Shown here: piece by piece, positions 51,522 to 60,445 of the stretch
How positions within the stretch are numbered: position 1 is the first letter of the stretch
How the letters are laid out: each line of letters opens with the position of its first letter
From: Bradyrhizobium sp. NP1
GTDB taxonomy: Bacteria > Pseudomonadota > Alphaproteobacteria > Rhizobiales > Xanthobacteraceae
DNA length: 64,000 nucleotides
Direction: 5' to 3'
Assembly (NCBI RefSeq): GCF_030378205.1
Contig: NZ_CP127385.1
Location: 2,086,001-2,150,000, forward strand
The notes under the pieces: generated by a model
What the model saw: only the letters and a program-made list of their open reading frames with translations
Told to the model about the DNA's origin: nothing
The model's database searches: none
Made by a program: the position numbers and the translations under genes

Positions 51522-52745
51522 CTAATGGCGGCCCCACGGCCCCGTCGGATCGCCCCAAGGACCTGATGGAGCACCCGGCGGGCTGCCTTGCGGCTGACCG
51601 GCGCCACCGGACCGGTTTCCCCACGGTCCCGGCAGCGGCGGCGTTGCGTCCGTGTCCGGCTGCTCCGCCCGGTCGTCCGGTGTCCCCTCCGGGTGCATCG
51701 GCAGCGCGAGCGGGCCCTCGTAATGGCCGCCGGCATATTTCACCAGAGCCTGCACCCGCGCCTCCACCGACGGATGGGTGGCAAACAGGTCGGCAAAGCC
51801 CTCGCGCGGATTGTCGACGCAGAGCTCCATCACCGCGGAAGTTGCGCCCGGCAGCTCGCCGCGGCCCTCGATCTTGCGCAAGGCCGAGATCATGGCGTCG
51901 GGATTCTTGGTCAGTTCGACCGATCCGGCATCGGCCAGGAATTCGCGCGAGCGCGACAGCGCGAGCTTGACCACCTGCGACAGGAACCAAGCCACGATGA
52001 GCAGCGCGATCGCGATGACGATGATGAGGATGGCCGCGCCGCCCGAGCTCTTGCGGTCGCTGCTGCCGCCGGAGGACGACGACGAGGAGGATGAGCCGGA
52101 GGACGACCAGGACGAGCCGCCGCCATACCAGCCGTAATTGCTGAAGTTGAAGAAGGTGCGGAAGATCAGTTCGCCGAAAAATCCGACCACGCCGGCGATG
52201 ATCACCGCGACCACCATCATCTGGACGTCGCCGTTCCTGATATGGGTGAGCTCGTGGCCGAGCACGGCCTCGATCTCCCCGTCGCTCAGCGTGTTCAACA
52301 GCCCGGTGGTGACGGTGACGGCATATTGGCGCTGGTTCAGCCCGGTCGCGAAGGCGTTGAGCGCATCGCTGTCCACGATCTTCAGCTTCGGCATCGGGAT
52401 GCCGCGCGAGATGCACAGGTTCTCCAGCAGATTGTACAGCCGCGGCTGCTGCTGCCGCGTCACGGCTTCGCCGCCGGTCACCGCGTCGATGATCGACTGG
52501 TGGAAGAAATAGGCGATCACGATCCACAACGCGGCGGCGATCGTGGCGTAGGGAAGCGACCAGATCAGGTCGCGCAGCGCAGCGCGCAGATAATAGTCGA
52601 CCGAGCCGTCGCCATTGTTGAGCACCTCGATGATCAACGCGCCGGCATAGACGATCACATAGACCAGCACGAACAGGCCGGTCAGCAGCAGCATCGAACG
52701 GAACTTGTTCGATGCGATATGCGTGTAGAGACCGTAGGCGGCCAT
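51522..52745 (-). CDS. M48-family membrane zinc metalloprotease (HtpX-like)
   Basis: A 407-residue membrane protease. Two helices at the start (SMLLLTGLFVLVYVIVYAGALI, ATIAAALWIVIAYFF) precede HELTH at 164-168, the zinc site. Residues ~211-234 form a Ser/Gly-rich linker, then a third and fourth helix pair (ILIIVIAIALLIVAWFLSQV) and the EFLADAGS zinc ligand follow. The tail after ~345 is Pro/Gly-rich. It belongs to the group fused in genomes with LemA, here 30 bases downstream of the lemA gene. Such pairs are thought to do membrane protein quality control. Confidence 0.9.
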   Translation of the reverse strand: MAAYGLYTHIASNKFRSMLLLTGLFVLVYVIVYAGALIIEVLNNGDGSVDYYLRAALRDLIWSLPYATIAAALWIVIAYFFHQSIIDAVTGGEAVTRQQQPRLYNLLENLCISRGIPMPKLKIVDSDALNAFATGLNQRQYAVTVTTGLLNTLSDGEIEAVLGHELTHIRNGDVQMMVVAVIIAGVVGFFGELIFRTFFNFSNYGWYGGGSSWSSSGSSSSSSSSGGSSDRKSSGGAAILIIVIAIALLIVAWFLSQVVKLALSRSREFLADAGSVELTKNPDAMISALRKIEGRGELPGATSAVMELCVDNPREGFADLFATHPSVEARVQALVKYAGGHYEGPLALPMHPEGTPDDRAEQPDTDATPPLPGPWGNRSGGAGQPQGSPPGAPSGPWGDPTGPWGRH

Positions 52746-52775
52746 GATCCGCTCCGGCTGCGCGCGGCGCCTGCT

Positions 52776-53336
52776 CTAGAACTTCACGCTCGGCGCCGTC
52801 TCCACCTCGGTGCGGCTCGCGCCGAGGTCGAAGAAGTCCTTGCGGGTGAAGCCGAACATGCCGGCAAACAGCGCCGCAGGCATCTGCTGGATGCCGGTGT
52901 TGTATTCCTGGACCGCGTTGTTGAAGAAGCGGCGGCTCGCCGCGATCTTGTTCTCGAGGTCGGAGAGCTCGGAGGCGAGCTGCTGGAAGTTGGCGTTGGC
53001 CTTGAGGTCGGGATAGGCCTCCGAGAGCGCGATCAGCCGGCCGAGCGCGCCGGAGAGCTGGTTCTCGGCGGCGGACACCTGTGTCGGTCCTTGCGCCGAC
53101 ATCGCCGAATTGCGCGCCTTGATCACGTCGTCGAGCGTGCCGCGCTCATGGGCCGCATAGCCCTTCACCGTCTCGACCAGGTTCGGGATCAGATCGTGGC
53201 GCTGCTTGAGCTGCACATCGATGTCGGCAAAGGCCTGGTTGACGCGCTGGCTGAGTGCGACCAGGCGGTTATAGGCGCCGAAGGCGAACAGGACGAGGAC
53301 GACGACGATGCCGAGGATGATCCAGCCGGACGACAT
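52776..53336 (-). CDS. LemA family protein
   Basis: A 186-residue protein with an N-terminal membrane helix (SGWIILGIVVVLVLFAFGAY) and a helical bundle. The LemA signature is RLVALSQRVNQAFADIDVQLKQRHDLIPNLVETVKGYAAHE, with VQEYNTGIQQMP nearer the C-terminus. GGAG precedes the start at a suitable distance. It probably works with the M48 protease encoded 30 bases downstream. Confidence 0.92.
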   Translation of the reverse strand: MSSGWIILGIVVVLVLFAFGAYNRLVALSQRVNQAFADIDVQLKQRHDLIPNLVETVKGYAAHERGTLDDVIKARNSAMSAQGPTQVSAAENQLSGALGRLIALSEAYPDLKANANFQQLASELSDLENKIAASRRFFNNAVQEYNTGIQQMPAALFAGMFGFTRKDFFDLGASRTEVETAPSVKF

Positions 53337-53377
53337 GGGGAAGAACTCCAGGGTGGGGGAAACCGGGCGAGGCTAGC

Positions 53378-53450
53378 GCATGATCCGGAAAGGTGGATAC
53401 CGGTTTTTCGCTCGCGGCAATGGCGGAACGTGTTTGCGCGGAGATCATGC
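53378..53450. repeat. Dispersed palindromic repeat, copy 2 (GCATGATCCGG type)
   Basis: A 73-base element with inverted ends GCATGATC and GATCATGC, and the internal segments CCGGAAAGGTGG, ACCGGTTTTTCG and GTTTGCGCGGAG. It is clearly the same element as at 27958-28031, differing by about a dozen bases. The following ~180 bp to the next gene end are non-coding. Confidence 0.8.
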
Positions 53451-53633
53451 CTCAACGAGAGCTGACGAAAATCAGGGCGCGGATCAGCCGGCCCGAAAAG
53501 TGGACTTGCTTTGGTCGGACCGAAGCTGCGGGAGGTTCAAGCGGTGAAGCCGAACCGGGCAATGGACGGCCGGAGAGGCCGGGTGGCGATGCCTGAGGCG
53601 TCACGACGCCATGTCGGGCGCCGTCTTTCGCCC

Positions 53634-54056
53634 TTACTCGGGCCGGGCGACATGCCATTGCTGGGCAAAGCCGTTGACGTCGCCGGGCGCCTTGTCCGCC
53701 TGCGAGGTGTAGAGCGGGCGATAGCGATAGGCCCACATCTTGCTGCCGTCGGAGCGGATGATCACGGTGAAGTCACCGGATGCCTTGGCGTCGGCGGGCG
53801 CGGCGAGCGGCTTCCACTGTTCGGTGCATTTGCCGTCGCAGGTCGACTTGTTGCCGCTGTCGTCCCGGTCGAAATAATAGAGGGTCATGCCCTGCAGATC
53901 GACCAGCATGTAGCCTTTCTTGGTCGTGGCGATGCGGGCTGGCGGACCCTCCTGCTTGGGCGGAGGAGGAGGCTCGGAGGACGCGCCGTGCCCGCTCGCC
54001 AGCGCCGTCTCTGCCGCGAGCAAAATCGCGGCCGCAACCATCATAATCCTCAGCAC
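53634..54056 (-). CDS. Secreted protein with Yx(F/W/Y)xxD-type repeats (COG4315)
   Basis: A 140-residue exported protein. Residues 1-20 form a signal peptide (MMVAAAILLAAETALASG). A Pro-rich linker and the repeat motifs follow (LYYFDRDDSGNKSTCDGKC and WAYRYRPLYTSQAD). COG4315/PF03640 proteins are periplasmic or lipoprotein-like, of unknown function; a cysteine pair (STCDGKC) may form a disulfide. I favour the GTG at 54056 because AAGGG lies at the right distance; ATGs at 54044 and 54041 are alternatives. Confidence 0.82.
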   Translation of the reverse strand: MLRIMMVAAAILLAAETALASGHGASSEPPPPPKQEGPPARIATTKKGYMLVDLQGMTLYYFDRDDSGNKSTCDGKCTEQWKPLAAPADAKASGDFTVIIRSDGSKMWAYRYRPLYTSQADKAPGDVNGFAQQWHVARPE

Positions 54057-54217
54057 GCGAAAACCCTTATGGTGAATGCCGCGTTAAGTATCGAACGGCG
54101 TCCGCGCCGCAGCCGCTATGGCCGGGTCCAGATGTCGCAAAATCAAAATAATGATCGATGAACGCGCGGGAGTGGCGCACCGCCCATGGCGCCGCGTGGA
54201 CGCTTTGTCGCAGGCCT

Positions 54218-55186
54218 TCAATCGATGAGGTCGCCCCAGCGGCGCTTGCGGGCAACCGCGTAGGCGGGCTTGTCCCGGCGCGGCGCGCTCAGATGCGCAA
54301 GGCCGTCCGCCGTGCAGGCTTTGGTGGTCACCGCGATTTTTGTGATCACGGGCGGCGCGAGCACGCGCGCCAGGCGTCGCTCGGGCGCGGTCCTGGACAG
54401 CGCCACATAGGCGAACTTTTCATCCTCGAAGGGAAGCTCGGCGCCCTTGATCTGCCGGTGAGCCTGCGAGCGCGGCAGGCGTTGCGAGAAGTGGCACCAG
54501 TCCGGCGGCTGAAGCGGGCAGCGATGCTCATGCGGGCAGGGGGCGGCGACATGAGCGCCGGAGGCGATCAGGCGCGTCCGCAAGTCCATGATCCGCGCAT
54601 AGCCCGCGGGCGTGCCGGGCTCGATGACGACGAGCGTGTCGCGCGTTTTGGCCCACAGCAAGCCGGCAAGATCGTTCCGCGCGTCTTCATCCAGCTCGCC
54701 GATCATGTAGCTCGCGATCACGAGATCGGCGCCTTGCGCTTTCGCCAGCAGCGCGAGCGCCTCGCCCTTGTCGTAGGTCATGCCGCGCAGCCGATCGGTT
54801 TCCTGCGCAAGCTCGAGCGCTAGCGCGCGCAGCGTGGCATTCGCATCGATCAGCGCGAAATCGGCGAGCGAAGCAAACGCCTGCGACGCCGCCCATGTCG
54901 CGGTGCCCGGCCCGGCGCCGACGTCGAGCAGGCTTTGCGGCGCCAGATCGGGTCTGATCTCGATGAGCGCGTCGAGCGCGGCGGTGATGCTGGCGTAGGT
55001 CGCGGGCATCCGCACCAGCGCATAGGCAAGCGCATCGGCGTCGTTTCGGATCACCGTCGAGCCGCTCCCTTCGCGGTAGGCCCGCGACATCGAAGCGGCG
55101 CGCGGCGCGATCTCGTTGCGCGAGACGCCGTCGAGCTTTGCGTCGAGCGCGGCCTTCAGCGCTACGGGCAGGGAGGGGGAAATCAT
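54218..55186 (-). CDS. Rsm22-like methyltransferase with cysteine cluster
   Basis: A 322-residue protein of the Rsm22/METTL17 family. The SAM motif is SLLDVGAGPGTATWAASQAF, and DLVIASYMIGELDEDAR follows. Cysteines C217, C223 and C231 in APCPHEHRCPLQPPDWCHF, plus another around 292, match the Fe-S-type cysteine set known from METTL17. The family is associated with small-ribosomal-subunit assembly in mitochondria. In bacteria its target is not settled. It lies downstream of smc on the same strand, separated by paired palindromes. Confidence 0.88.
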   Translation of the reverse strand: MISPSLPVALKAALDAKLDGVSRNEIAPRAASMSRAYREGSGSTVIRNDADALAYALVRMPATYASITAALDALIEIRPDLAPQSLLDVGAGPGTATWAASQAFASLADFALIDANATLRALALELAQETDRLRGMTYDKGEALALLAKAQGADLVIASYMIGELDEDARNDLAGLLWAKTRDTLVVIEPGTPAGYARIMDLRTRLIASGAHVAAPCPHEHRCPLQPPDWCHFSQRLPRSQAHRQIKGAELPFEDEKFAYVALSRTAPERRLARVLAPPVITKIAVTTKACTADGLAHLSAPRRDKPAYAVARKRRWGDLID

Positions 55187-55197
55187 CTAACGGTGTC

Positions 55198-55290
55198 ATG
55201 CCCCGCGCAGGCGGGGCATCCAGTAAGCCGAGAAGACTCGGATTTTCACAGACGGCACTACGTCCTGGATCATCCGCTTTCGCGGATGAT
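55198..55290. repeat. Paired REP-like palindromes between smc and rsm22
   Basis: Stem one is ATGCCCCGC (55198-55206) with GCGGGGCAT (55211-55219), a 4-base loop. Stem two near 55269-55289 is ATCATCCGC with GCGGATGAT around TTTC. They lie ~50 bases apart, in opposite-looking contexts, as in BIME-type elements of bradyrhizobia. Either could act as a transcription barrier after smc. Confidence 0.65.
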
Positions 55291-55323
55291 GACGTCAAGA
55301 CGGCGGTACGGCGCGCTAGGACC

Positions 55324-58300
55324 TCACGCCACGTGCTGGTCGAGGATCTTCACCGCCTCGTCGAGCGCGACCGAAACCAGTTGCGAGACGCCGCGCTCGG
55401 CCATGGTGACGCCGAACAGGCGGTGCATACGCGCCATGGTGATCGGATTGTGCGTGATGATGATGAAGCGCGTCTCGGTCGAGCCGGTCATCTCGTGCAG
55501 CAGGTTGCAGAAGCGTTCCACGTTGTGGTCGTCGAGCGGCGCGTCGACCTCGTCCAGCACGCAGATCGGCGACGGGTTGGTCAGGAACACCGCGAAGATC
55601 AGCGCCAGCGCGGTCAGCGCCTGCTCGCCGCCTGACAGCAGCGACAGTGTCTGCGGCTTCTTGCCGGGAGGTTTCGCGATGATCTCGAGGCCGGCCTCGA
55701 GCGGATCGTCGCTCTCGATCAGGTGCAGCGCCGCTTCGCCGCCGCCGAACAGCTCGGTAAACAGCCGCTTGAAATGGCTGTTGACGATCTCGAACGAGGC
55801 GAGCAGGCGCTCGCGCGCCTCGCGGTTCAGGCTCTGGATGCCCTGGCGCAGCCGCTTGATCGCTTCCACCAGGTCGTCGCGCTCGGTGGTGAGCGCGGTG
55901 TGCTGGGCCTCGACCTCGCGCAGCTCTTCCTCGGCGCGCAGGTTGACGGCTCCTAGCCGCTCGCGGTCGCGGCGCAGTTTTTCGAGATTCTCCTCGATCT
56001 CGGCGAGCGGCGGTAGCGCCTGCCCCGGTTCGATCTCGGCAAGCCCGGCGACCGCCTGCGGCTCGACCTCGAGCATGTCGTGGATTTCGCGCTCGATGTC
56101 GGCGAGGCGACGCCGCGCGCCCTCGGCGCGTTCCTCGGCGCGCGCGGTGGCCTCGCGGGCGCTGGAGAGCGCTTCGAGCGAAACCTTCGCCGCGCGGTCG
56201 GTCTCGGCCATCGCGGCTTCGGCCGCAGCGAGGGCGTCGGCGGCGACGCGGCGGTCGTTCTCGGCAAACTCGATCTCGCTGATCAGCGCCCTGCGCTTCT
56301 CGGCAAAGACGGCGGGCGCGTTTTCGAGCTCAGTGCGTTCCGCCGTCACCTCGGTGATGCGGGCCTCGATGGTCGCGATCTGCGACGCCGCGCTGGCCTT
56401 GCGGTTCTGCCATTCGTTGCGCTCGGACAGGATCGCCTGCACGCGGCGGTCGGCCAGCTCGGCTTCGCGTGCCAGCGCCTGGGCTTCGGCGCGCACCTGG
56501 GCGGCGGCGCGGCGGTGGCCGTCGATCTCGGCGCGCACGGCGCCGAGCCGGGTCTCGGTCTCCAGGCCTGGCGGCAATTCGGCCAGCGCCGCGGTCGCCT
56601 TCTCATGCGCGGCCAGCGCCTCGGTGCTGTCGGCGGTGAGGCGGGTGCGGGCTTCCGTCAGCGCCGACTTGCGCGTGGCGTGGCGATTGATCTCGCGCTC
56701 GGCCGCGCCATGGCGTTCGCGCGCGGCGTTGGCCTCGCGCTGGGCGGCGCGCCCGGCCTCGCGGGCCGCGCTCTCGGCCGAAGCCGCCACCTTCAGCTCG
56801 GTCTCGGCGTTTTCCAGCGCCTGGCGCTTGGCGAGGGCGTCGGCCCGCGCCTGTTCCAATTCGTGTTCGATGTCGACCAGGCGGGCGCGCTCGGCAAGCC
56901 GCCGCGCCGCGCCGGTCGGCGCATGGGCGGCTGCGACAAAGCCGTCCCAGCGCCAGACGTCGCCTTCCGGCGACACCAGCCGCTGCCCGGTCTTGAGCTG
57001 CGACACCAGCTCGGCGCCGCGCTCCTTGGCCACCACGCCGATCTGCTTGAGGCGCCGCGCCAGCTCGGGCGGGGCCTGGACCAGCGCGGCGAGCGACTCG
57101 ACGCCCTCCGGCAGCCTCGGATCGTCGGCAGGCACGCCGGCATCGGTCCAGCGCATCGGCGCCGACGGATCGACCGGCGCGTCGAGATCGTCGCCGAGCG
57201 CGGCACCCAACGCCTTTTCATAGCCCTTGGCGACGGTGACGCCGTCGATGATCGGCGGCCACAGGTTCTTGGTCTCGCCGTTGACGAGCTTGGAGATGGT
57301 GCGCGCCTCGGTCTCGAGCCGCTGCACGCGCTTGTCCGCCTCGTTCAGCGGCGCGCGGGACCCATCGAGCCTGGCGCGCGCGGCGACATGGGCCGCTTCG
57401 CTCGCCTGCGCGGCGGCTTCCGCGTCCACCACATGCTGCTCGGCGGCCTCCATCGCGGCGGCGAGCGCTGCGATGTCGCCGAGATCGCCGGTCTGTTCGG
57501 CGAGCTTCTGCTCCTCGGCCTGGACGTTGGCGATGTCCTGATCGAGCCGCGCCAGCTTGTCGCGATGGCTGCGCACATTGCCTTCCAGCGCGTTGCGCTT
57601 GGCGGTGAGGTCGGCGAGCGCCGTGGTCAGCTCGGAGAACAGGCGCTCGGCATCGGCCAGCGTCGTCTCCGCAGCGGCGACCCGCTCGTCGACGCCGGAG
57701 CGTTTTTCGACGCGCTCCCGGATCTCTTCCTTCAGCTCGGCGTCTTCGGTGTCGAGCCGCATCAGCGCGATCTCGGCGTCCGAGCTCTGCTGCTGCTCGC
57801 GGGCGACGTCGGCGGAGAACTGCGTCAGGCGACGGTCGAGCTCGGCGACGCGCTCCTTGGCGCGCTCCTCCTCGCGGTCGAGCAGCTCGCGGGCATTGTT
57901 GAGCCGTTGCAGGCCGGCCGCGGCGCGTGCCTCGGCCTCGCGCAGGGCCGGCAGCTCGGAGGCGCGGATCGCCTGGATGCGCGCGGCTTCCGCCTGCTCG
58001 CGGGTCCGCTCGGCCTGCTCGCGCACGCTGAGCTCATGGACGCGGGCGGCTTCCGCGACCTCGGTGTTGGCGTCGAGCCAGCGCAGGTGGAACAGCGTGG
58101 CCTCCGCCTTGCGCACCTTGGCGGCGACCTCGCGGTAGCGGATCGCCTGGCGCGCCTGCTTCTTCAGTCCTTCCATCTGGCCGGCGAGCTGGCCGATCAC
58201 GTCCTCGACGCGGGTCAGGTTGGTCTCGGCCGCCTTCAGCCGCAGCTCGGCCTCGTGGCGGCGGGCGTGCAGGCCGGCCACGCCGGCGGCGTCTTCCAGC

Positions 58301-58788
58301 ACGCGGCGGCGCTGCTCGGGCTTGGCCTGGATGATCTCGCCGATCTTGCCCTGGTGCACGAGCGCCGGCGAGCGCGCGCCGGTCGCGGCATCCGCGAACA
58401 GGATCTGCACGTCGCGGGCGCGCACGTCGCGGCCGTTGATGCGGTAGACCGAGCCGGCCTCGCGCTCGATGCGGCGGGAGATTTCCAGAAGCTGGCTGTC
58501 GTTGACCGCGGCCGGCGCGGTGCGATCGGCATTGTCGATCGTCATCACCACTTCGGCGTGGTTGCGCGCCGGGCGGTTGCCGGAGCCGGCGAAGATCACC
58601 GCATCCATGTCGGCGGCGCGCAGCGACTTGTGCGAGGTCTCGCCCATCGCCCAGCGCAGCGCCTCTACGAGGTTGGACTTGCCGCAGCCGTTCGGTCCGA
58701 CGACGCCGGTCAGGCCCGGCTCGATCATGAAGTCGGTGGGGTCGACGAAGGATTTGAAACCGTGGAGGCGAAGGCGCGTGAGCTTCAT
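55324..58788 (-). CDS. smc: Chromosome segregation protein SMC
   Basis: A 1154-residue SMC ATPase that organises the chromosome together with ScpA/ScpB. Walker A is GVVGPNGCGKSNLVEALRWA at the N-terminus. Long coiled coils rich in Ala/Glu/Arg flank a hinge at about 500-660. The C-terminal head has the signature LLSGGEQALTALALIFAVFL and Walker B SPICVLDEVDAPLDDHNVE. The length is typical. I chose the ATG at 58788 (MKLTRLRLHGFKSF), the family start; an ATG at 58797 adds three residues. Confidence 0.96.
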   Translation of the reverse strand: MKLTRLRLHGFKSFVDPTDFMIEPGLTGVVGPNGCGKSNLVEALRWAMGETSHKSLRAADMDAVIFAGSGNRPARNHAEVVMTIDNADRTAPAAVNDSQLLEISRRIEREAGSVYRINGRDVRARDVQILFADAATGARSPALVHQGKIGEIIQAKPEQRRRVLEDAAGVAGLHARRHEAELRLKAAETNLTRVEDVIGQLAGQMEGLKKQARQAIRYREVAAKVRKAEATLFHLRWLDANTEVAEAARVHELSVREQAERTREQAEAARIQAIRASELPALREAEARAAAGLQRLNNARELLDREEERAKERVAELDRRLTQFSADVAREQQQSSDAEIALMRLDTEDAELKEEIRERVEKRSGVDERVAAAETTLADAERLFSELTTALADLTAKRNALEGNVRSHRDKLARLDQDIANVQAEEQKLAEQTGDLGDIAALAAAMEAAEQHVVDAEAAAQASEAAHVAARARLDGSRAPLNEADKRVQRLETEARTISKLVNGETKNLWPPIIDGVTVAKGYEKALGAALGDDLDAPVDPSAPMRWTDAGVPADDPRLPEGVESLAALVQAPPELARRLKQIGVVAKERGAELVSQLKTGQRLVSPEGDVWRWDGFVAAAHAPTGAARRLAERARLVDIEHELEQARADALAKRQALENAETELKVAASAESAAREAGRAAQREANAARERHGAAEREINRHATRKSALTEARTRLTADSTEALAAHEKATAALAELPPGLETETRLGAVRAEIDGHRRAAAQVRAEAQALAREAELADRRVQAILSERNEWQNRKASAASQIATIEARITEVTAERTELENAPAVFAEKRRALISEIEFAENDRRVAADALAAAEAAMAETDRAAKVSLEALSSAREATARAEERAEGARRRLADIEREIHDMLEVEPQAVAGLAEIEPGQALPPLAEIEENLEKLRRDRERLGAVNLRAEEELREVEAQHTALTTERDDLVEAIKRLRQGIQSLNREARERLLASFEIVNSHFKRLFTELFGGGEAALHLIESDDPLEAGLEIIAKPPGKKPQTLSLLSGGEQALTALALIFAVFLTNPSPICVLDEVDAPLDDHNVERFCNLLHEMTGSTETRFIIITHNPITMARMHRLFGVTMAERGVSQLVSVALDEAVKILDQHVA

Positions 58789-59035
58789 AGACAGCATTCT
58801 CTATTGGCGGGGCGCGAATCTCCCTGCCGGGACAATACCATAGAAGGCAATGTCGGTGTGGGCCGAGTCGCTTCAAGCGCCCGGGATGGCCGGGGACAAT
58901 GGCCGCGCCGCCGGTTCAGGGCAACGGCTTGACAGGGCTTTTCCCAAGCCTTTTGGAAACGAGCCTTTGGGGAGCAAGACGCTGGGCAGCGCGTCCCGGG
59001 TCGAGCGAATCATCAAGCCGTTGAGGCACAAGCGA

Positions 59036-59692
59036 TCAGGTCTTCATCAGCGACTTGATCTTCTTGTCGAACTCCTCGAACGAGGTCTCGCCCTTGATCT
59101 TCTCGCCGTTGATGAAGAAGGTCGGCGTCGAATCCACCTTGAGCATCTCGGAGGCGTATTTCTGGTCGGCGGCGATCTTGTCGAGCAGCGCCTGGTCCTT
59201 CAGGCAGTCCTCGACCTGCTGCTGGGTGAGGCCCGCCTGCTTGCCGATTCGGGTCAGCGTCTCGGTGGTGTTCTTCACCACCCAGTCGTTCTGCTGCCGG
59301 AACAAGAGATCGACCACCGCGAAGTATTTTCCGGCGTCGTCCTTGGCGATGCAGCGCGCCAGCATCGAGCCGGCGGCGGCCTTGATGTCGAGCGGGAATT
59401 CGCGGAACACGTAGCGGATCTTGTTGGTGTCGATATATTCCGACTTGATCTTCGGGAACACGGCGGCGTTGAACGCCGCGCAGTGCGGGCAGGTCATCGA
59501 CGCGAATTCGACGATGGTGATCGGCGCGTTGGCCGGGCCCAGCGCCATGTCGGGCAGCGACACCGGCTTGGCGACGTCGGACGCGCTCTGCGCCAGTGCG
59601 TCGGCGATGAAGCGCAGCGGCGAGACGGAGGCGAGGGCGGCAAGGCCGGTCAGGGAAAGAGGGGTCGTGAAGGCGCGGCGCGTGATGATCAA
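59036..59692 (-). CDS. DsbA-family thioredoxin-like protein, periplasmic
   Basis: A 218-residue thiol-disulfide oxidoreductase of the DsbA/Com1 class. The twin-arginine-containing start (MIITRRAFTTPLSLTGLAAL) forms a signal peptide. The active site CPHC is at 68-71, in VEFASMTCPHCAAFN, and the cis-Pro loop is STPTFFINGEKIKG. I placed the start at the TTG at 59692, where GGGAG lies 7 bases upstream and the signal begins; an ATG at 59737 would add 15 residues. It is upstream of smc on the same strand (248-bp gap with no gene seen). Confidence 0.88.
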   Translation of the reverse strand: MIITRRAFTTPLSLTGLAALASVSPLRFIADALAQSASDVAKPVSLPDMALGPANAPITIVEFASMTCPHCAAFNAAVFPKIKSEYIDTNKIRYVFREFPLDIKAAAGSMLARCIAKDDAGKYFAVVDLLFRQQNDWVVKNTTETLTRIGKQAGLTQQQVEDCLKDQALLDKIAADQKYASEMLKVDSTPTFFINGEKIKGETSFEEFDKKIKSLMKT

Positions 59693-59812
59693 CGGTCTGC
59701 TCCCGGTCGGCGCGGGTCCGCGCCCAAAGCACTGCAATATGAGGCCTGTTCGCTAGCTTGAAACCGCGATTGTGGCAATGGCGCGCGGCGCGCGCCGGCC
59801 GCGGCAAAAGCC

Positions 59813-60292
59813 TCAATTTCGCTTGATTGAGGCCCCCAATCGCGCCAGCGCCGCGCGCAATTGTTCATCTTCGACGGCGGACAGGGTTTCCTGGACCTTC
59901 GACACCGTTGCGGCATCGGGCGCGCGGGGCCGCACGCGGCGATCGCGCCGCGTCAGGGGGGCTTGCCGCAGCGCCAGCCGGCCCACGGCATTCCAGCCGA
60001 AGAAGCGGTTGACCCGCGCCAGGATCACGTCGGAGGAGTGCTGGATTTCCAGCGCCATCGGCCCCTCGACCCGCAGCACCAGCGTGGCCGGTTCCTGCGG
60101 CTGGCCCTCGACCGGCCGCGGCCATTGGATCTTCAGGGGTTCCGCATGGGCCGCGATCTCGGCGCCCGCGATTTCGCTCCAGCGCGTCACCAGTTCGCGC
60201 GCGGCGAAGCCCTGCTTGGCATAGGCGTCGGAGAAGACGTCGCCGAGCAGGACGGAGAGCGGTTTTGCGCTGATGCGACCGGGTTTTGCCAC
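59813..60292 (-). CDS. DUF721/DciA-like protein
   Basis: A 159-residue protein of the DUF721 family, related to DciA, the replicative helicase loader of many bacteria. Family-like segments are AKQGFAARELVTRWSEIAGA and EPLKIQWPRPVEG, followed by TLVLRVEGPMALEIQHSS. The start is a GTG at 60292. Typical context in alphaproteobacteria, as here, is between mutY and a DsbA-like gene. Whether it loads DnaB in this species is not known from sequence. Confidence 0.88.
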   Translation of the reverse strand: MAKPGRISAKPLSVLLGDVFSDAYAKQGFAARELVTRWSEIAGAEIAAHAEPLKIQWPRPVEGQPQEPATLVLRVEGPMALEIQHSSDVILARVNRFFGWNAVGRLALRQAPLTRRDRRVRPRAPDAATVSKVQETLSAVEDEQLRAALARLGASIKRN

Positions 60293-60384
60293 GACTTCTT
60301 ATAGCACCGTGTCGTTTGGGGCGCGAACGCCAATCGTCGTCGCCGCGGCTGTCCCGGCTCTCCCGGTCGAGCCGCACGCGAAAA

Positions 60385-60422
60385 CTCGTGGATGTCCGGG
60401 ACAAGGTCCGGGCATGACGTGG
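60385..60422. repeat. Small palindrome of the TGTCCGGGAC type
   Basis: GTCCGGGAC and GTCCGGGCATGAC form a short imperfect inverted repeat in the divergent gap between the DciA-like gene and mutY. It resembles common intergenic repeats of the genus. Confidence 0.35.
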
Positions 60423-60445
60423 AGAGATTGCGCTAGAAGTCGGTG

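Noticed and set aside
56080..58932. A 950-codon plus-strand frame opposite smc
   Set aside because: It is the complement of the SMC coiled coils, with repetitive Gly/Leu/Arg composition. smc itself has both ATPase heads intact.
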